DNA from: Cyanoderma ruficeps
Taxonomy: Eukaryota; Chordata; Aves; Passeriformes; Timaliidae
Reading direction: 5' to 3'
Length of the DNA: 64,000 bases
Assembly (NCBI GenBank): GCA_008694505.1
Contig: VZDJ01000052.1
Location: forward strand, 5,831,722 to 5,895,721
Shown here: piece by piece, positions 9,917 through 24,000 of the stretch
How the letters are laid out: each line of letters begins with the position of its first letter
Numbering within the stretch: position 1 is the stretch's first letter
Notes under the pieces: model-generated
The model's database searches: none
Seen by the model: the letters and a program-made list of their open reading frames with translations, nothing else
What the model was told of the DNA's origin: nothing
Translations under genes and position numbers: made by a program

Positions 9917-12900
9917 GCCTTTTGATTACACATGTTCCTGTAGTTGAGCATGATGAGACAGTCCAATTAACAGTTCATTAGGAGTAGTGATGATGGGCTT
10001 TGGACACTCTTGGAGTGAACATATATCTGGTTTAGTTAGGCTGCAGGCTACCACATTTACTGAATGCTTTCCCTTGGTGGCAAGAGATGCTTGTTTCGTT
10101 GTTTGAAAGACCAGAAGCAATATTAAAACCCAAACAAAGCACGGCTGAATTTTTCTAATAGCAGCAGAGGATGGATAGGCACAACTAACTTTATTTTTTG
10201 CTGGACCATTTACTTAATAATCACAGATTTTTCTTCCTAAACCTCAAATGACTATATAAAAAAATTTTAAAAAAAGGGGGGGAAAAGAAACAAAAGACAT
10301 CCTAGCACATTGGGATGATTCAGTTCTGCTTATTCTAGATGCCTTTCCTCTCTGCACAATGCTGCTGTGTGGCTCTCAACCCTTACAGACTGACCTCAAG
10401 CAGTTGTGTCTGTCACTGCCACATTAGGTTGTTGTTTCTCTGCAGAGGTAAGCAGAGTTGCAAACATCTTAATTAATATGTAAATGACCAGATAAACCAG
10501 CAACCATTGGTGGAGGAGGGCAAGAGTGCCTCAAAAACCTCTTTTTGGTTTGCGGATCCACCCTTCTCTCTCTAGTCAAACTAAAACCATGGCACTGTTC
10601 TTCAATTATTTTTCTCCAAAATCCAGGAATCTTGTGTGTGTGTCTCTTTGCCCATACCAGAGAAATTGGGAGAAACAGAGGAAAGCACAGTCTGACTTGG
10701 AGCTGTCAGTGTATCAGTATATTTTGTTTGGCAATCAACTTGATGATGGAGCTCTCAGCCCTTCAGCTCCAAGTCCTTGTCACGTCTGTTGTCCTGCTTA
10801 ACAAACAAAAGTGGCATTTAAATTGCAACTTTTCACCTGAAAATTTCTGTTGAGCTGTTTCCTTCACTACAATTTTGTGTAGAAACATAGATGTTGAAAA
10901 AGGCAAGAAAACTTGAAACTACCTTAAGAGCAGCCAGTTGAATTACGGATAAAAATTTGTGCTTAAAAAAATTCCTCAACAAATAGGATGTTGCTTACCT
11001 ACCAGCTCTGTCACCATTACATCATGGGTCGGTGGAGATTGTTGAATCTGGGAAGAGGATTTTATTCAAAAATATTTTGTTATGAAACTGACAGTTTTCT
11101 GGGTCACGCTGTCCCTGAGGGCTAAAGGGTGAGATGGGAAGTGGTTTTGATCAGAGAATGGGCACTGAGGATCTCTGAGTGCAAACTCTTCTACAGGTGG
11201 CTGCATATTCATTCTTCTGTTCCTGGTTCTGATGATGGTTCTTGACTCAGCTGTGACATTTAAAAGAGGAAAATCCTGGGATGGAATGGCAGCATGGCAT
11301 AATTACTTTAGATACAGTACCAAGAGGGTTGAAAGAAGTCAGTATGTTGTGTTACTCTTGTAACTCTTGTGGGAATTAAAAGAGGATCAAGTGCTCCTGC
11401 TCACTCAGACCCCTGGTTTACTTCCCTACCAGATGCTCTGCCTCCTCTCCTCCTTGATATAACCACGATTAAAGCAGCAAATTACCCCTACAAACTGTGT
11501 GTTGCCTGCTGTGGTCATGAGGATCAGGGGAAGCTCTGCTGACTCTCAGCGGTTCTGCATCTGGGCACAAAAAAGACTTTTGTGGTTCATTCTTTCACAC
11601 AGAGTTTCAAGTTGTTTTGTGCAAATCTGTATGATTCCTGATTTTGTTTGCAGCACAATCCTGCCTGTAGGAGTAGGTTATGCTTTTTCCCTACAGCCAC
11701 TGAGTAATCTCAGGAATCCTGCACCCCAAACCCTTCCTGGTATGGACCACACGTAGCTTTGAGGAACTTGCTGTATTTGAATGGACATGGGACTTGCTGT
11801 GGCAGTGTGAAAACTCACATGCTGGATACTTTCACAGAATTTTAGTAATCTCACAATGCTCACAATGGAATGAAAAGGAGCCCTGGAACAATTACCTGGC
11901 TCTCTTAGCGAGAAAATGAAAAAGCTCTTTGTACAGAACAATGCTTCGGGTCACCAGGGTTTGCAAACCTACTGCACATCCTCATAATCAGGTGAAGCGG
12001 TGATATAAAAGAAACATCTTCCTGGAGGTGATGATTATTTTTAATTGCCTGTGTTCTGTTATCAGAACTGTCCCATTAACCAGGTATTGTACAGAAGGAC
12101 CATTTTCTGCCATTTGGGCACCTGCAGCTGCGTGCAGTGCTGCTGCGTTTGGAGCATGAGAGGCTTTTGTTAGGCCAGCTTGATTCCTTCTTATTTCTTG
12201 TGAGTTCTGCTTTGGAGGTTCTAAATATATGTATTGAATTCTGATCACCATTTTCTTACATTTGTAAAAATAAGCGATGTGAGAGTGCAAACAGTCTGCC
12301 TGGCTCTCAAAAAAGCAGTGTCAGCACTATTTTAGCTCATAGTCACAAGGTTGTTCCCTCCCTTCTAAATTTTTAATTAGACAAGCTTATGTAGCACAAA
12401 ATTATATTTGGAAAGCATTTTAATTCATCTTGATTGGAGTATCATGAAGAATTTACACAACTTACACTTATATATGTAGAAAGAACTGGAAACAAGAATT
12501 ATACAGTAGTATAATCTTTAAATGGCTGCTTCTGTTTTGATTTTGTTTGCTTAGAACAATAACTAAAACCTTGTGTGGCCAGAGAAAGCATCACTCACGG
12601 CTCAGTGAGCAAAAGGATAAATAACTTCCATTTCATGCAAGCTTTGTTAGACGGATTTGTTCAATATTTTGGTTGTTTTTAGCTAGAAATACAAGTTATC
12701 AATAGACTGAAATGAATCCTTGGCAAAAAAGACGAGTTCACAATGAACAAAGGAGAGGGGTCATTGCTAAATATCTTGATTGTCTCAGGATATCTCAAGA
12801 TATGCAGTTATTCATTTTCAGGAGTATTCCTGTGCTTTTTAGACCCGACAGCTTTTAGAGGTGCCAGCAATTTAGGCTGAACTCTCATAGTAAGGGCAAG

Positions 12901-15900
12901 GAAGTGAATCATCTCTCTCTATAGGATGCATTGAAAAGACTTTTTGTGTTACCTACAAAATATGTGTAGACCAGGTAATGCTGCATTTTAATTGGGTTTG
13001 AGTGCATTAAGAGTAATTAATTTTCTTTTTTTGTTCTGCGGCTTGCACTGTCTGATGCTTGAATAAAACAAGGTGGCATTTAAAAAGAATTTTGGGCTAA
13101 ATACCAAATTCTCAAAACTACAAGGTAAACTCCCTGTTCTAGAGCTTTTGGGTGCATTCACATGGTCTCATTAAAACAAATGCTGTCTGTGTGTGCAGCT
13201 GTAAGATCTTTCATTAGCCAGATTTGATGTTCTGGAGAGGAGCTGCAAAGGTTAATGCCTTTCCATCTCTTTCTTCTCACAAACAGATCTGGTTTTCATT
13301 ATTTATCCATCACGATCTTCAAATTATTTGATATTGCAGCTGCTGATGTTCCCTGCACGAAACCAATTGTCTTCTGAAGGTAAGTGACATAAGGACACGT
13401 GCTGAGGGGTTTTTTTGTAATGGGAATTTTCCTGTGGAAATAGCAGCACACTGACACTCAGGTTCATAAATATATGCTAGTCAGAGCTTTGTGCTATACA
13501 ATCATTTGTAAAGAAAAAAAAAAAATAACAACCCAGACCAGGCAAAGATCTCCTCAAGTAGCGAGTATAATTCATGTAATGGGACCAATTTGAACTAAAT
13601 GCTACTGAAAAATGCATGGTGTGTAACTAGCAGCCATTTCCAAATGTCACAGAATTCTTTGTCCTTAGAAGGGGACAGCAAAGCCTAGGTCAGATTAGCT
13701 TTAAATTCAGCTTGTTTTGCTCTGGTGATATATCCAGGCTTAGAGTTGAGAGAGAGAAGGTGTTTTGAGTCTGCAATTCAGTTTTCCACTAACAATCTTG
13801 CCAGACTGGTAATGATCTGGGTAAATTGTTTAATGTACTTTTGCATATTCTTCAATACTTTCAGTAGGCCTTGTTTTCTTTTATAGATTAATTTACTTCA
13901 GCAATGTGGGCACTAAATTTCATCTAAAATGTACTGACTTACCATTTTGTGGCATGTCAAGAAACGAGACAGGCCTAAAGGAAGAGGTGTGTACAAAAAG
14001 TGCAGGTTTTTTTATGGTGTAAGACTGATAACCCCCAGTATTAACATATTAAACAGAGATGTTCCATTTTTTTCTTTTTTTTTTGCATTCTCAAAAAACT
14101 GACAGGAATTAACAGTGGTGTGTATTTTTTAAAGAGATGTTGATACATATGCATGCAATAAACTAATATGCATCTTTACTGGGTTTTCTTAATGATTTAT
14201 CAAATTCTAAGAGATTCCTGAGGCTCCTTAAGGTAAACTTAGCGTGTCAGTACTTAGAGATAATGTTATGTTTGGGCTTGGTCGCTGTACTAATTCCTGG
14301 ATAAAAGTTTTTATTTAATAAAAGGGGTTCTCTGAGCTCTATTTCCCCTTGAGGGACTGCAGGAGAGAGTCCAAGTGTTTCCAAATGTATTTTGTGCTCG
14401 CTACAGATAACATGAGGGGCTACTCTTTGTTCCTTCGCTTTATTGGATCATTTCTGCTTGTATTGGAGAAGAAATTAAAAATTCTAGTTCAACCAAGACT
14501 TTGTTCCTGTGCAGGCCTTATTTGGGGAAGAACTTAGTAAGTGGAAAACCTACTTGGAGATATACCCAGCTCTTCTCCTTTAAAAAATTTCTCAATATTT
14601 TTCGAAGATATCCTTTTTGTTCAGAATAGATCAAATCTGATATTAGGATGGGAGAGCTTGTGTAGGAATAGAATCTTTAATTTAAATAGAACGTGCTTTA
14701 ATGAGATATTTTATAGGTGATTGCGTTTTCTGTTTAAAAAAAGGCAGGATTCAGATTGTGGATTGGGCTTTGACCCTTCCTAACCCGAATTTCCTCTCTG
14801 TCAGGTCTGCTCTGGCCGACACAGCAAGAAAGGAAACTTCCTGTGGAATGGCTTTTATTGTAAAGCGTGGCAGGAATGATTTCCTTGACCCAGTGTGTGA
14901 AGTGGCCTCCCAAACAAATACAATTTTGAGATGCTTCTTTATAGCATGCTGCACTTTCCGGTCGTGTTCATGACCAGGGTGCCAGTTTGCAAGCACACAA
15001 GGCATTTTTTGTTTAAGTTGATGGAGCAGACAAAGAGATAAGTAAGGAAACAGGAAAATAAAATGTTTGGGTTTTTTTTCTCCATGGACCAGGATAGGAG
15101 TAAAATCCCACTGTCCTGATTCTCAGCCTTGTGCTTTGCCTCAAAACCTCCTCTGCTCAAACTGGGTGCCTTGAAAAACCTCAGATGTCACGAATTTCAG
15201 ATGTGACAAACTTCCTGCTTATCTCCTCCTTCCTTTCATGGGTTGGCCGAGGTTAACAGGCTGCAGGTTAATTTTTTTATCTCCCATACTGAGACACAAT
15301 AGTTTCCCAAGTGGAAGCAGTTTGAACATCTCCCAAGATACATTTTTCTGCACAACATCAATGTCACGGACTCTGGGGCTTTTTTTTTTTTTTTGGCTCA
15401 ATCTCCAATTCTCTTTAATCATATGAGGCAGTGTGAGCCAGCATTCAGCCTTTTGATTTTTTTTGTTAGCCTCTCCTGCTTGACTTGGATATTTTGATGC
15501 TGTTCAGAGACATCAAATGTTTTGATGACTCAGAGCAAGACACGCAATTGAGTGTAACAAACCCATTCCTGTGATAGAGGACCTTTTAGTTTGCCCAGCC
15601 AGGAGCTATAACTCCAGCAGCACAACAAATTAATATCTCCTTGATGGCTTCTCTGGTCTGGGGGTATATTAACTAAAAGTTGTTGTGCACAACAGGAAAA
15701 CAAGAGCATTTTCATCAAACAGCAGAGAGCATGCAGAGTGAATGATGGAGGGCAGCAATTGAAACATAAACAGTGAAGTACAATCATCCATTCCTGGGAG
15801 GTGTGTGTGTGAGAAGGGAAACTCGAGAAAGTTTAACCTAAGGACATTTTTAGATTGGAAAAGGCAGCAGGATGCTGCAGGAAGGATGTGGAAATGACAC

Positions 15901-17642
15901 TGCTCAGCACCTTCCCTGTGGCAGGAACAGGGCACAAGAAAAATATTGGTGTTTTATCTTTCCCAAGGAAAGGGAGATATACACGTGTATTTGACAAGAC
16001 TTGGTGAATATACAACTGTATATGACAAGTGTTGGAATTCATGTGTGAATTCTCCCTCTTGGGATGGCTCAGTAACTGCAGGGCTGTGGGGTAGAAAGAT
16101 GATGTTCAGATGCTTTCTAGATATTCAAGACAGAATAGCTCTTTCAACCTCTTCTGTGTCAGGAAAAAAAACCTGTCAGTTCTGTAAGGGATTTGTGCCA
16201 AATTTGAGGTTCAAAATGTTTGGACGGTTTCTGCTTGTTGAGAATTCAACTGGTGTCGGTACTAGAGAGTGAGGACTCAAGGAGCAAATCTTTTTGGGAT
16301 CCTCCTGGGTGTTTCCTGTAGTCCCTCAGCAAGCTGTCCAGTTTTCCTTTCTGTTTCATAGCATGTTGCTGTGTACAGGTGGAACATTTCCCCCTCCTAA
16401 CCCCCAACTTATTTTATCTTTCAATTTTGTGAGGAATTTGTTTTTAATTTAAATACTTCTGGCCAGCTGTAACCAAAACTACAGCTCAACTTCTCCCTTA
16501 TTAGACTCTCTGTTTCCATGACTTGAGGGTTTTGATTTTTAATCCTAAGTAAATGCTTCTGTCAAGCAAGTAAAAACACGTAGTTGATCACAGGTCCCAG
16601 GGAAGTGTTTTCTGGGCAAGGCAAAAGCAAGGATGATTTTTAAGTTACTGTAAATCACTGAGAGCTGACAATTTTGCTACCATTTGGCTCTTGAAAAAGT
16701 GTTGCCTTCCATCTCTTAATGCTGCCTGACAAAAAAAATGTAAGAAATCGGGATGTTCACATTCTATCCCACTAGCGGATGATGAAGAAGGTGTCAGTAG
16801 ATAAAGTCTGTAGGGGGTATATGGTCTGGCTGGTTTGCTGTGTTAGCCTGTTTTCAAAGTCCTTTAAAATACTTTAAATATTAAAATACTTTAAAAATAG
16901 TATTTTAGTATGTGGTCTAACTAACAGTACAGCCCTTCTACAAGAAACAAAAAATCTGGGTTTTTTTTTTTGTTGTTCATCCTCTTCCAGAAGTTTTTGG
17001 TGTTCTTTGGGCACAAATAGTCTTAATTTCCTACTTTGATAATTATGCTCAGTTACGCTTTATTTAATTTTAATAATGCTTATTGAGTTCTCTCTGAGAT
17101 GGCTGCGTACCCCTGCTTAAAAATAGATGTTTATAAAAGAACCAAAATGATTTCCTGGCTGGTTGATTGGATCACTGCGATTTTGTTAGACCCATTGTGT
17201 ACAGAGAGGCAAGCCTCATGTTTGCTGGATGCTCTTTTGAATGCATCAGCCAGGAGCATATCTGACCACATTTATTATTGCCAGGAGAGTTCCAGGGAGC
17301 CATGAGTGACAGTTAAATTACTTAGCTGATTTCCTGTATTGCCATCCCTTAGCCCAGCCGTAGCACTGAACGAGAATTGTATTAATATTTCATAAGATAA
17401 GCCTTTGATAACGTTTTGAATCTGGGTTGAGCAGCAGAGAAATGAGAGAAGCAGGCAGGGGCAGATCCTCAGACATCATAAATTTGCCCCAGTGGGCTAT
17501 GGAGGTGCACTGCATTTTGACATTGTTCTTTTGAGTACTTCCCACTGGAGAAAACTTCCCTAGTTTTCTCAAACTGTAGATGGGATTTAAAACTCCCCAT
17601 AGAGCAAAATGTTCCCCCTATTTACTTTTAGGCCTGGGAAGT
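9917..17642. other. Intergenic DNA, no gene recognised
   Basis: All open frames are about 110 codons or less, overlap frames on the other strand, and carry no recognisable domain. Sequence is AT-rich. Poly-A and poly-T runs are common (for example near 13515 and 14080). A small direct and inverted repeat near 16.88 kb is listed separately. I see no tRNA, snRNA or rRNA signature. Confidence 0.55.
16863..16910. repeat. AT-rich direct plus inverted repeat
   Basis: TTAAAATACTTTAAA occurs twice (ending at 16878 and 16895). The word TAAAATACT (16882-16890) is followed by its reverse complement AGTATTTTA (16899-16907), which could form a small hairpin. Confidence 0.6.
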
Positions 17643-18099
17643 TGTGCTGGGTTTGACTGGGGTAGAGTTAACTTTCCTCACAGCGTAGGGCTGTGTTTTG
17701 GATTTTTGCTGAACGTGGGGCTGATAATATAGAAATGGTTTAATTATTGCTGAGCAGGGCTTGCACAGAGCCAAAGGGATTTTTTCCATGCTGTGTGGCA
17801 TCATGCTCAGTAGATAAACTGGAGGAAAGAAGGAGGAAGAATGGCATGTTTGGAGCGATGACATTTGTCTACCCAAAGAACTCTTCCATGTGATGGAGAT
17901 GGCTGAACACCTGCCTGTCCATGGGAAACACTGAATTAATTCCTTGTTTTGCTTGGCTTGCATATGCAGCTTTTGCTTTCCCTATTAAAATGTCTTTATC
18001 TCAACCCACAAGTTTTCCAGCTTTTACCTTTCCCTTCTCTCCCTGATCTTGCAGTGAGCTGCCCAGGGCTTAGCTGCTGGCTGAGGTGAAACCATAAGA
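17643..18099 (+). mobile_element. Solo ERVL-type LTR with 5-bp target-site duplication
   Basis: The element starts TGTGCTGGGTTTGACTGGGG and ends near GTGAAACCATAAGA. I recognise it as a degraded, internally shortened copy of a widespread avian ERVL-type LTR. In order it shows a degraded TATA box (TAGATAAAC near 17811), the GATGGAGATGGCTGAACACC block around 17893, a polyadenylation-like TATTAAA near 17985, and TCTTTATCTCAACCCAC near 17995 before a pyrimidine-rich tail. The pentamer GAAGT flanks both ends exactly (17638-17642 and 18100-18104), so both boundaries are secure. The terminal CA has decayed to GA. No internal gag or pol is present, so it is a solo LTR of 457 bp. Confidence 0.88.
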
Positions 18100-21000
18100 G
18101 AAGTCAAGCTGGTTGCTGCTGTTCCAAAGTGAAAAAAATGCTGTTTGGGGTAGAAGACAGATGTGACTGTGCCTCACCTCTGTGATTCCCTCTGAAGCAG
18201 CCCACTAAAGCTCCATCTCTCTGTCCCAGCTCTTCCTCTTTTCTCTTGCTCTTCAATTTCTGTAACAGAAGTAGCCCAGCGTAGCCTGGCCTCTGTGACC
18301 TTTCACCACAGGATGAGGGGAAATCTAGCTCCAAATTTGGCTGCTTACAGGAGGAACAGCTTTGGAGACTCTGCAGAAGTGCAGACAGGTGTCTGCACCC
18401 ACGATGACCCCTGTGCACCATGGACAGCTCCCCCACTTTCTTGGCTCCATCACTTGCCTTTCACAACAGATGAATTTTAAATTATCTCTGTATCAATAAC
18501 ATGAACTCAAAAGGTAGCATGAGTGAGAGACAGCTGCTTCAAAATATATTTTCCTTAAGTAGGCAGCTAAGAAATTTGCATTGGTTTTGGACAGAGCAGA
18601 AGGGATATCAAAGGTTTTTAGCATTCAGGACATCCATTGTGCCTCACAGGGACTTAGCACTGTGCTTTACCTAAGAAGCAGAAAGTGAACAAAACCTGCT
18701 CCACTTGTTGCCTGAACCTAAACTTAACAGAAACAGCTCTATCCTGCCATGGCACCATTGATACAAGGCTGTGCCAATTAAACTTTATCTAGAAAAATAT
18801 AATTCTTGTAAATATTAATCCATTTTATTCAGTGGCAAGCAACCTCTGGTGCTTTGTAACTAATAAAAAATCTTTTTATTAATAATATTTAAGATGAGCA
18901 TCAATTATGAATCTATTCCAGGTTAAAAAGAAAAGATAAAAAGCTCTCTTATGGTACCCTTTTTCTTATGGCTATTTGTATTCAAAATTGGGCTGAATTT
19001 TTTGCTACCTCACTTAGTTACAAACATTTAGCTTTTATTGACAAACCTGCAGCTTTAAAATAAAAACAGTTTGCAGCTGATTCGGGATGGTGTGCCTGGC
19101 AATTTCTTGCTAATCTCTTATTATGCCCTTCATAAAAATGATAGTCATGTTATAAATCCTAGTTCAAATCAATACCTGGAAGTGCTAATCTTTGAAGAGG
19201 AAAATGTCAAATACCTCCTGCTGCGTGCACAGCCTCAAACGCTGTGGCATAAACATTAAAGGCTACTGAAATGATTCAGCTTTTTTTCCCTGTGCACAAA
19301 ATTTTTCACTTTCTTTTCTAGCATTTCACATGTCATTAACCTTTCTTATATAAACAGTACCTGAGTGGTGGTGGGTGCATGACATGTCTGACAGTGACAC
19401 ACGGTCACTGTTCACCCTCTCGTGGAGCCACTGGTGGTTCCAGGTATTATCTTTGACTGTGCCTTGAGTTTTGGAGTCAGCTTCCTTCTTTGCTCATGGA
19501 ACCCCTTCTGAAAAAGGTTTCTGAAAGCCCTTAAGTGTTAATTGCATTTGTAAGCGCAGTGTAGCACTTAAAATGATCAGCGCAAGGAATCCTGCAGCCA
19601 AAATGAGTGGTAAATTTAATCAGTTTTGGGACTTTAAACCCAGCTTTGAATACTTACATCAGCACCTTATCCCATCCCCATGAGGTTTTTCTTGCTATTA
19701 ACATTGGGACACACAGTGTTTTTAAACCCCTGCCCTTTGCTCTGCAGGCCCAGAGGGGAAAAAGGGCAGTAAGTGAGCTGTGAGACTGAAAGATCAGGTA
19801 GAAATGAGGACAGAGTGTGTTTCGAGGTAAAAAAACTTCACCTGCCCACTGTTCCATCTCTGCAGAAGTATGTGCTCTGGTTTCTAAATTAAAATGGTTC
19901 TCATAAAAATATTTCAGAACTTAGAGTTTATTTTTGCTGTCACTGATCTCCTTGGTCCTCTGCAAAGGCAAGCTGCTTGAGTACCAGAGTGCATTAGGGA
20001 ACCTAATTCTACAAAGCACTTTTTGCAGATTCATCATGATTGAGATTATCAAACTGAGAAGGACAGAAATTATCAATATAAGTCTTAGAACTCTGGAAAT
20101 TTTATTTTTATAAATAACTTTTTAAAAATTTTTATAAGCTACATATATGTAAGGTACATACAAGTTCATTTTCGTAAGGTACATGGATTAATTTTGTTTG
20201 TGTTATCTCTGTTGCAAAAACAGCAAGCCAGATTTCAAAAGAATTTAGTTTTCTTTCATTATGTCCGTGGATAGAAACATCACTGATCCTATCTCAGCCC
20301 CAGGAAGAGCCAAAGAATTCTGTGCTATTGGCATGTGCAGATGGCTCTCATTTCAGACACTCTTTCTGAAACATGTTCTAGTAGCCCTTCAAATACAACC
20401 AGCAGCAGAGTGTGGATCAGGCAGAGGCAGTTGGGCCTTTGGGGGTCTCTGTAATCCTGAGTAACAAATTAACAAACTATTAACAGATTAGTGACTAAAG
20501 CTGCACTAGATTAAAGGTTTTCTAGGAAGAGAGCCCTGAGTTGGGGTGGTGTTCCCTTACTGATGGAATAGCATGAGAGAGGGATGACTGCTGGAAGAGA
20601 GTCACAGTGTGTGCAAATACACACACAAATAATATCTGGGGCTGCAGATACCCCAGGAATGATCTGCACCCTTAAGAAGTTGGGGGGTTTTGTTGGGTTT
20701 TTTTTGGTTGCGTTTTTTGGTTTTTTTGAGATGGGGACAGCTTCTCTTATAAAAGAAGCTCTGTTCTCCTGAGGATTTGTGTGTTTTAAAAAAACACCCA
20801 ACCTGTTTTCAGCTACCATCTTGAATTATACATAGTGGCACTCATTTCTTCCTGTAAATATACAGTCAGAAAGGATATATCTAACAGTGAGCATCTTTTT
20901 ACAGCTCTCCAGCTGGGAGGACTAGCACTAATCTATCATTTCACAAAAAGAAGGTGTAGTTCCTGTCTGGCTTTTAGCAACTTTTGGAAGCCAGAAGCAA

Positions 21001-24000
21001 ATAAGTGTTGAAAGCTTATGAATAGTAAATTTGCAGCTTTATACCTAAGACAGCTACTGCCAGATTCTGTTCACATTAGCAGTCAGGACTGTGTGCAAGC
21101 ACGCTCTGGGGCACAGTCTGCGTGTCTGAGATGACTACTACCAAATAAAAACAGTGCAGAATTGCAATCTGTTCTGCCTCCCTTGCATCAGTGGCATTTC
21201 TGTTGACTTCAGCACAAGTTGTGTTGTCTGCTGGAGCTGAAGCAGCGCCTTTCCTCTTCCGGGAACGAAGTAATTTAGTTTTATTTTAAGGGACGGAGGC
21301 ATTTCACACCTCAACGTTTTCACATTCCAGCAAAGACTAAATGTAATTCAAGTGACCTCTCAGGAATTTGTGTGGTGAATCCAGTAGGTGGATTAAACCT
21401 CACTGTGGCTCCAGGGAACTTGTGTGATAAATTAATAACTGTTCACCAGTTGGGTTTGTTTGCAGAGTCTTTCAGGCCATACTGTGATGATGCTGTGCTG
21501 GAAAGGTGCTGCATTCCAGCCCTTCATTAGCTGATGGTTTAGAGCTGGTGTTAGTTGCTTTGCAAGATATTATGTCAAATATTAGAATCAATAGGTATGG
21601 AGATGAACACTGGGCAGCTGTACCAGAAATGGAAACCATCTCAGGGAAACTGCCTGGAAGGAAGCAAAGAGGAGGCTTCTTGTTTGCCAGGACAGAAATA
21701 TGCATCTTGTTCACACCTTTGCTCGGTTTTTAAATCTCCCATAGCAGTTTCTCACAGTGGCTTTCTCACATGGGCTTTGCAGATATTTTGGCCCCGTCTC
21801 TTCCCTATCTGTCTCTTTCCAAACATTTTTCTTTTCTTAATTTGTCATTGGTTTATCAATCTTTCACTTCTTTGCCTCCTTCATTTATTTCTGCATTCCC
21901 ATTGACTTCTCTCCTGGCTTTTCCTTTCCCTCAGCCTCGGACATTCTTTCTTCAGGCACCTTTGCCACATTTTCTTCATTAATTCCATCTCTACATTTTC
22001 GTGGGCAGCATGCAGGGGCCAGCTGGTAGGGTGTAATTACTCTTGCCACATCCAAACGGGAGCAGGGCTGAAGCTTCTTGAGCCCTTAAAACCATTCCAG
22101 ACAGCCCTGGGCTCTGAGAAAGGAGACCAGCACATGGATCCTGACTGATCACAGGCAGTTCAGAAGGGGAGCTGCAGCTCAGTTTCTTCTTTAGGGAGGC
22201 TCTGAGACCCCCATCCTTTCCCAAAAGGACCCTCAAGGTACAACTGGAACCTGAGTTGTCATGTTTGGATCAAGGTCTCCTTTTTTTGTAGAGAAGGTCA
22301 GGTCAAGATACTCCTGCCCATATATTTTTTGATTTTTGCCCTCAGTTGTCCTTGGTTTAATTAGTCAGAACTGGTAAAGTGCGGTACAAAAGGTACAGGT
22401 GTTATCCTGCCAGAAGGATATGTTTTTTATAACAATAATGTGCCCTTTCTTTGTCAGTGCTTTCCCTTAGATGTGTGATTCACTGATCATGTTTTTCAGA
22501 GCAGCCCTATCCCTTCTCTTCTGGTTTGGTTGACTGAAAAAACCCAGCTGGACTTGGCAACGTTTGGGCTGACTCTTGGTTCCCATGACTGTCTTAACTG
22601 TTTTGCCTTTTTTTTTTTAATACCTGAAGCAATCTCAATCTTTCCTGAATCTGCTTGACCAGAATTATTCATGTCATTCCAAATATTCCCAGTGCAACTA
22701 ATTAAATTCTTGACTACAGAGAAAGCTTGTTTTTGTCAGAAATGTTAGGTAACTAACAACTGCCAATGACGAGCAGCAGAAAAATAGCTAATAAATGCTT
22801 CAATTTCAGGTGCTCTTTAAGCTTGCAAGGAAAGCTGATTTTAAGATGTAATTTCCTTTAGATATGTGCGAGTCCTAGCATTTGCTTGACTTCTCTTTGC
22901 ATGTTCAATAAAAGAAATTCAGATCTGACATCTTAGCCAAGCCCTTGGAGGTCAAGAAAGCTGCAATAAGCCCGTGTGCCTGTAGCCATAAAAATATTCT
23001 TCTCCTGCTTCTACTGAGGGCCAGCTCACAGCCCACTCCTGCTTTCATTTGCTGGTGACCTTTCCTTTCTGTGCTCAGCCCTGTGGAGACTCTCATGAGG
23101 GATGCTACTGAAACAAAGAGAATCTCTTCCTGACAAGAGAAATGCCAGACCTCAAACAGGCAGCTGAAGAAGCCAAGGATAAATAAGAATACTCTGTTCT
23201 TGAGAAGGAAAAGATTGTTTCTCTGCCAAAAAATTAGAATCCTTGTAGACTCCAGTCAGTTGCTTCCAGAGAGAACCAACGTGGCACTTTGTGTTTCCTC
23301 ATAAACTTCAACGTAAGCGTTTCAATACTGGGTGCCTGATTAAATTAGATATCCCTAATTTATATATAATGTCCCCAGTATGTAGGTGAATATCACACTG
23401 GAATTGAGGGAATTAGTCTCTGAATTCATGTGTTTAACCACTTCCCTTTGAGGGTATGCAATCACCACACAGGTTCTCTTTTTAAAATCCTTTTGTCAGG
23501 ACCATCATTTATCATGGTCCATTTATCATATATCCATTTATCATGGATATCTGGGTGCTGTTATTAAGATGACTAATACATTAGTAGCAAACACTGTTTA
23601 GTTTTAAGATTATTAACAGACTTAATTGTTCCCCAGTGGTGTAATGGGTACACTCAACCCATGTCTGTACAGCACTGCCAAGCTGTCATAGTCACATCTT
23701 AACCACACTGATTCAATTGTGATTTTCAAAGTATGAACAAATGAATGGTACTGGTCCATCTGCACTGGGCTGCTCCAGGAGGAAATGGTACTTGCAAGGG
23801 TAGCAAGGAGTGAAAATGAGATGTTAATCTCATGGTGGCTGTCATTTATGTGGTTGGATGGAAGTTCAAAAAAAAAATCCCCAAACAAAGAAAATCCTTT
23901 ATAATTTATGAAGGAGGGGCTGTTTCCCAGCTGTACCTACCAAGGAATTTGTTTCAGTAAAGAAGGGAGAGAAGGAGGAGAGTTGTATCAGGACACAGTG

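Noticed and set aside
17628..17963. 111-codon minus-strand frame
   Set aside because: Antisense to the ERVL-type LTR at 17643-18099; not a gene.
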